From Pseudoalteromonas sp. BSi20652 (GTDB lineage Bacteria; Pseudomonadota; Gammaproteobacteria; Enterobacterales; Alteromonadaceae), in NCBI RefSeq assembly GCF_000239855.1, contig NZ_BADT01000104.1:1-64000 (forward strand): a stretch of 64,000 nucleotides of DNA. The letters run 5' to 3'. The notes beneath the pieces are model-generated. The model did no database searches. It was not told the DNA's origin and saw only the letters and a program-made list of their open reading frames with translations. Both the position numbers and the translations under genes were made by a program. Shown here piece by piece: positions 63,404 through 64,000 of the stretch (position 1 is the stretch's first letter; each line of letters opens with the position of its first letter).

Positions 63404-64000
63404 TTACTCTACTCCTTGGCGGATCACGTTTGCCGCAATGTCTTTTAGCTGACTGCTATTGAGCACTTTTTTAATTTTGCTGGCATAATTTGGATCGGTT
63501 GCATAACCTGCTTTTTGAAGAGAATCTAAAAAGTCATTTGGTTTTGCTGTATTTTGTAATGCTTCTTTGTAGCGTGGGTTTTGCGTTAAAAAATCAACGA
63601 AGTCGTTCACGCTATCTTTAATTGAATCGTAGGCTCTAAAGCTGGCTTGTTTTTTAACGGGTGTACCTTGCTCAAACTCAAGCGTTACTTTGCTTGCTTT
63701 ATCGCCTTCCCAGCTTTTATCTGACTTAATATTAAATAAGTTATTTGAACTGCCACCGTCACTTTTATTAATAATGTGTTTACCCCAACCGGTTTCAAGT
63801 GCCGCTTGTGCAACCATGACCGCTGGGTTTAAGCCAATTTTTTGCGCTGCAGTTTTAGCGTGTTCCCACACTGAACTTACAAACTCTTCTGCATTTTTAA
63901 ATGTTGGGCTATCGGTTTTAGACTCTGCAGTATTAACCTTAGGCTTAGCAATATCAGCTTTAGTGCTATTGACGATAAGATCGGGTTGCTTGTTTTTTTG
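63404..64000 (-). CDS. flgJ: FlgJ, peptidoglycan hydrolase (C-terminal part, cut by the window)
   Basis: The frame is open from the stop at 63404 to the window edge, so the gene continues beyond it. The visible 198 residues hold a disordered linker and the glucosaminidase domain: FKNAEEFVSSVWEHAKTAAQKIGLNPAVMVAQAALETGWGKHI (catalytic glutamate in AALETGWG), NNLFNIKSDKSWEGDKAS and the C-terminal AGYATDPNYASKIKKVL. FlgJ opens the cell wall for the rod; the N-terminal rod-cap domain lies outside. The internal GTG at 63871 is not the true start. Confidence 0.93.
   Translation of the reverse strand, partial: QKNKQPDLIVNSTKADIAKPKVNTAESKTDSPTFKNAEEFVSSVWEHAKTAAQKIGLNPAVMVAQAALETGWGKHIINKSDGGSSNNLFNIKSDKSWEGDKASKVTLEFEQGTPVKKQASFRAYDSIKDSVNDFVDFLTQNPRYKEALQNTAKPNDFLDSLQKAGYATDPNYASKIKKVLNSSQLKDIAANVIRQGVE

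Overview
The window is a polar-flagellum and chemotaxis locus from a gammaproteobacterium. The gene content and order, AT-rich marine-type sequence and protein style fit Pseudoalteromonas or a close Alteromonadales relative; this is recognition of family and order, not a database match. Almost everything from about 5.4 kb to the right edge lies on the minus strand, so transcription runs from high to low coordinates.

Layout. 0-5.4 kb: accessory genes (an orphan CheY-like receiver, three small or uncertain ORFs, a D-2-hydroxyacid dehydrogenase, a two-domain OlsF-type acyltransferase and an OmpW porin). 5.4-14.3 kb: chemotaxis block cheY-cheZ-cheA-cheB-motC-motD-parC-parP-cheW-DUF2802, with the ParC/ParP polar array-positioning pair. 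14.3-25 kb: fliL-M-N-O-P-Q-R-flhB, then flhA-flhF-flhG-fliA (export gate, C-ring, polar placement and number control, sigma-28). 25-33 kb: fliE-F-G-H-I-J and fliK; fliK is split by a one-base frame break in an A run. 33-38.1 kb: the regulators flrA and flrB-flrC, separated by a divergent tag glycosylase gene. 38.3-53.6 kb: a flagellin-glycosylation island: a divergent flagellin, pseB-pseC-aldo/keto reductase on the plus strand, and a long, tightly coupled minus-strand run (Maf, GNAT, class III aminotransferase, SpsF-type cytidylyltransferase, PseI, FAD oxidoreductase, PseG, methyltransferase, DegT aminotransferase, methyltransferase, WbqC). 53.6-60 kb: fliT-like, fliS, fliD, flaG and three flagellins. 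60-64 kb: flgL, flgK and the 3' part of flgJ, cut by the window edge.

Regulation can be read directly. GG-N10-GC sigma-54 sites precede flrB, fliE, fliK, flhA, one flagellin and pseB. Sigma-28 sites with an 11-bp spacer precede the two other main flagellins. This matches the known Vibrio hierarchy (FlrA and sigma-54, then FlrBC and sigma-54, then FliA). The near-consensus sigma-54 site in front of pseB suggests that sugar synthesis for the filament is timed with basal-body assembly.

The most unusual items are the sugar pathway (SpsF-type activation plus a class III aminotransferase, FAD oxidoreductase, WbqC and two methyltransferases), a palindromic MITE-like element inside that run, the frame break in fliK, three LLDELHG repeats in CheA that may serve ParP-dependent polar localisation, and the near-identical centres of two flagellin genes.
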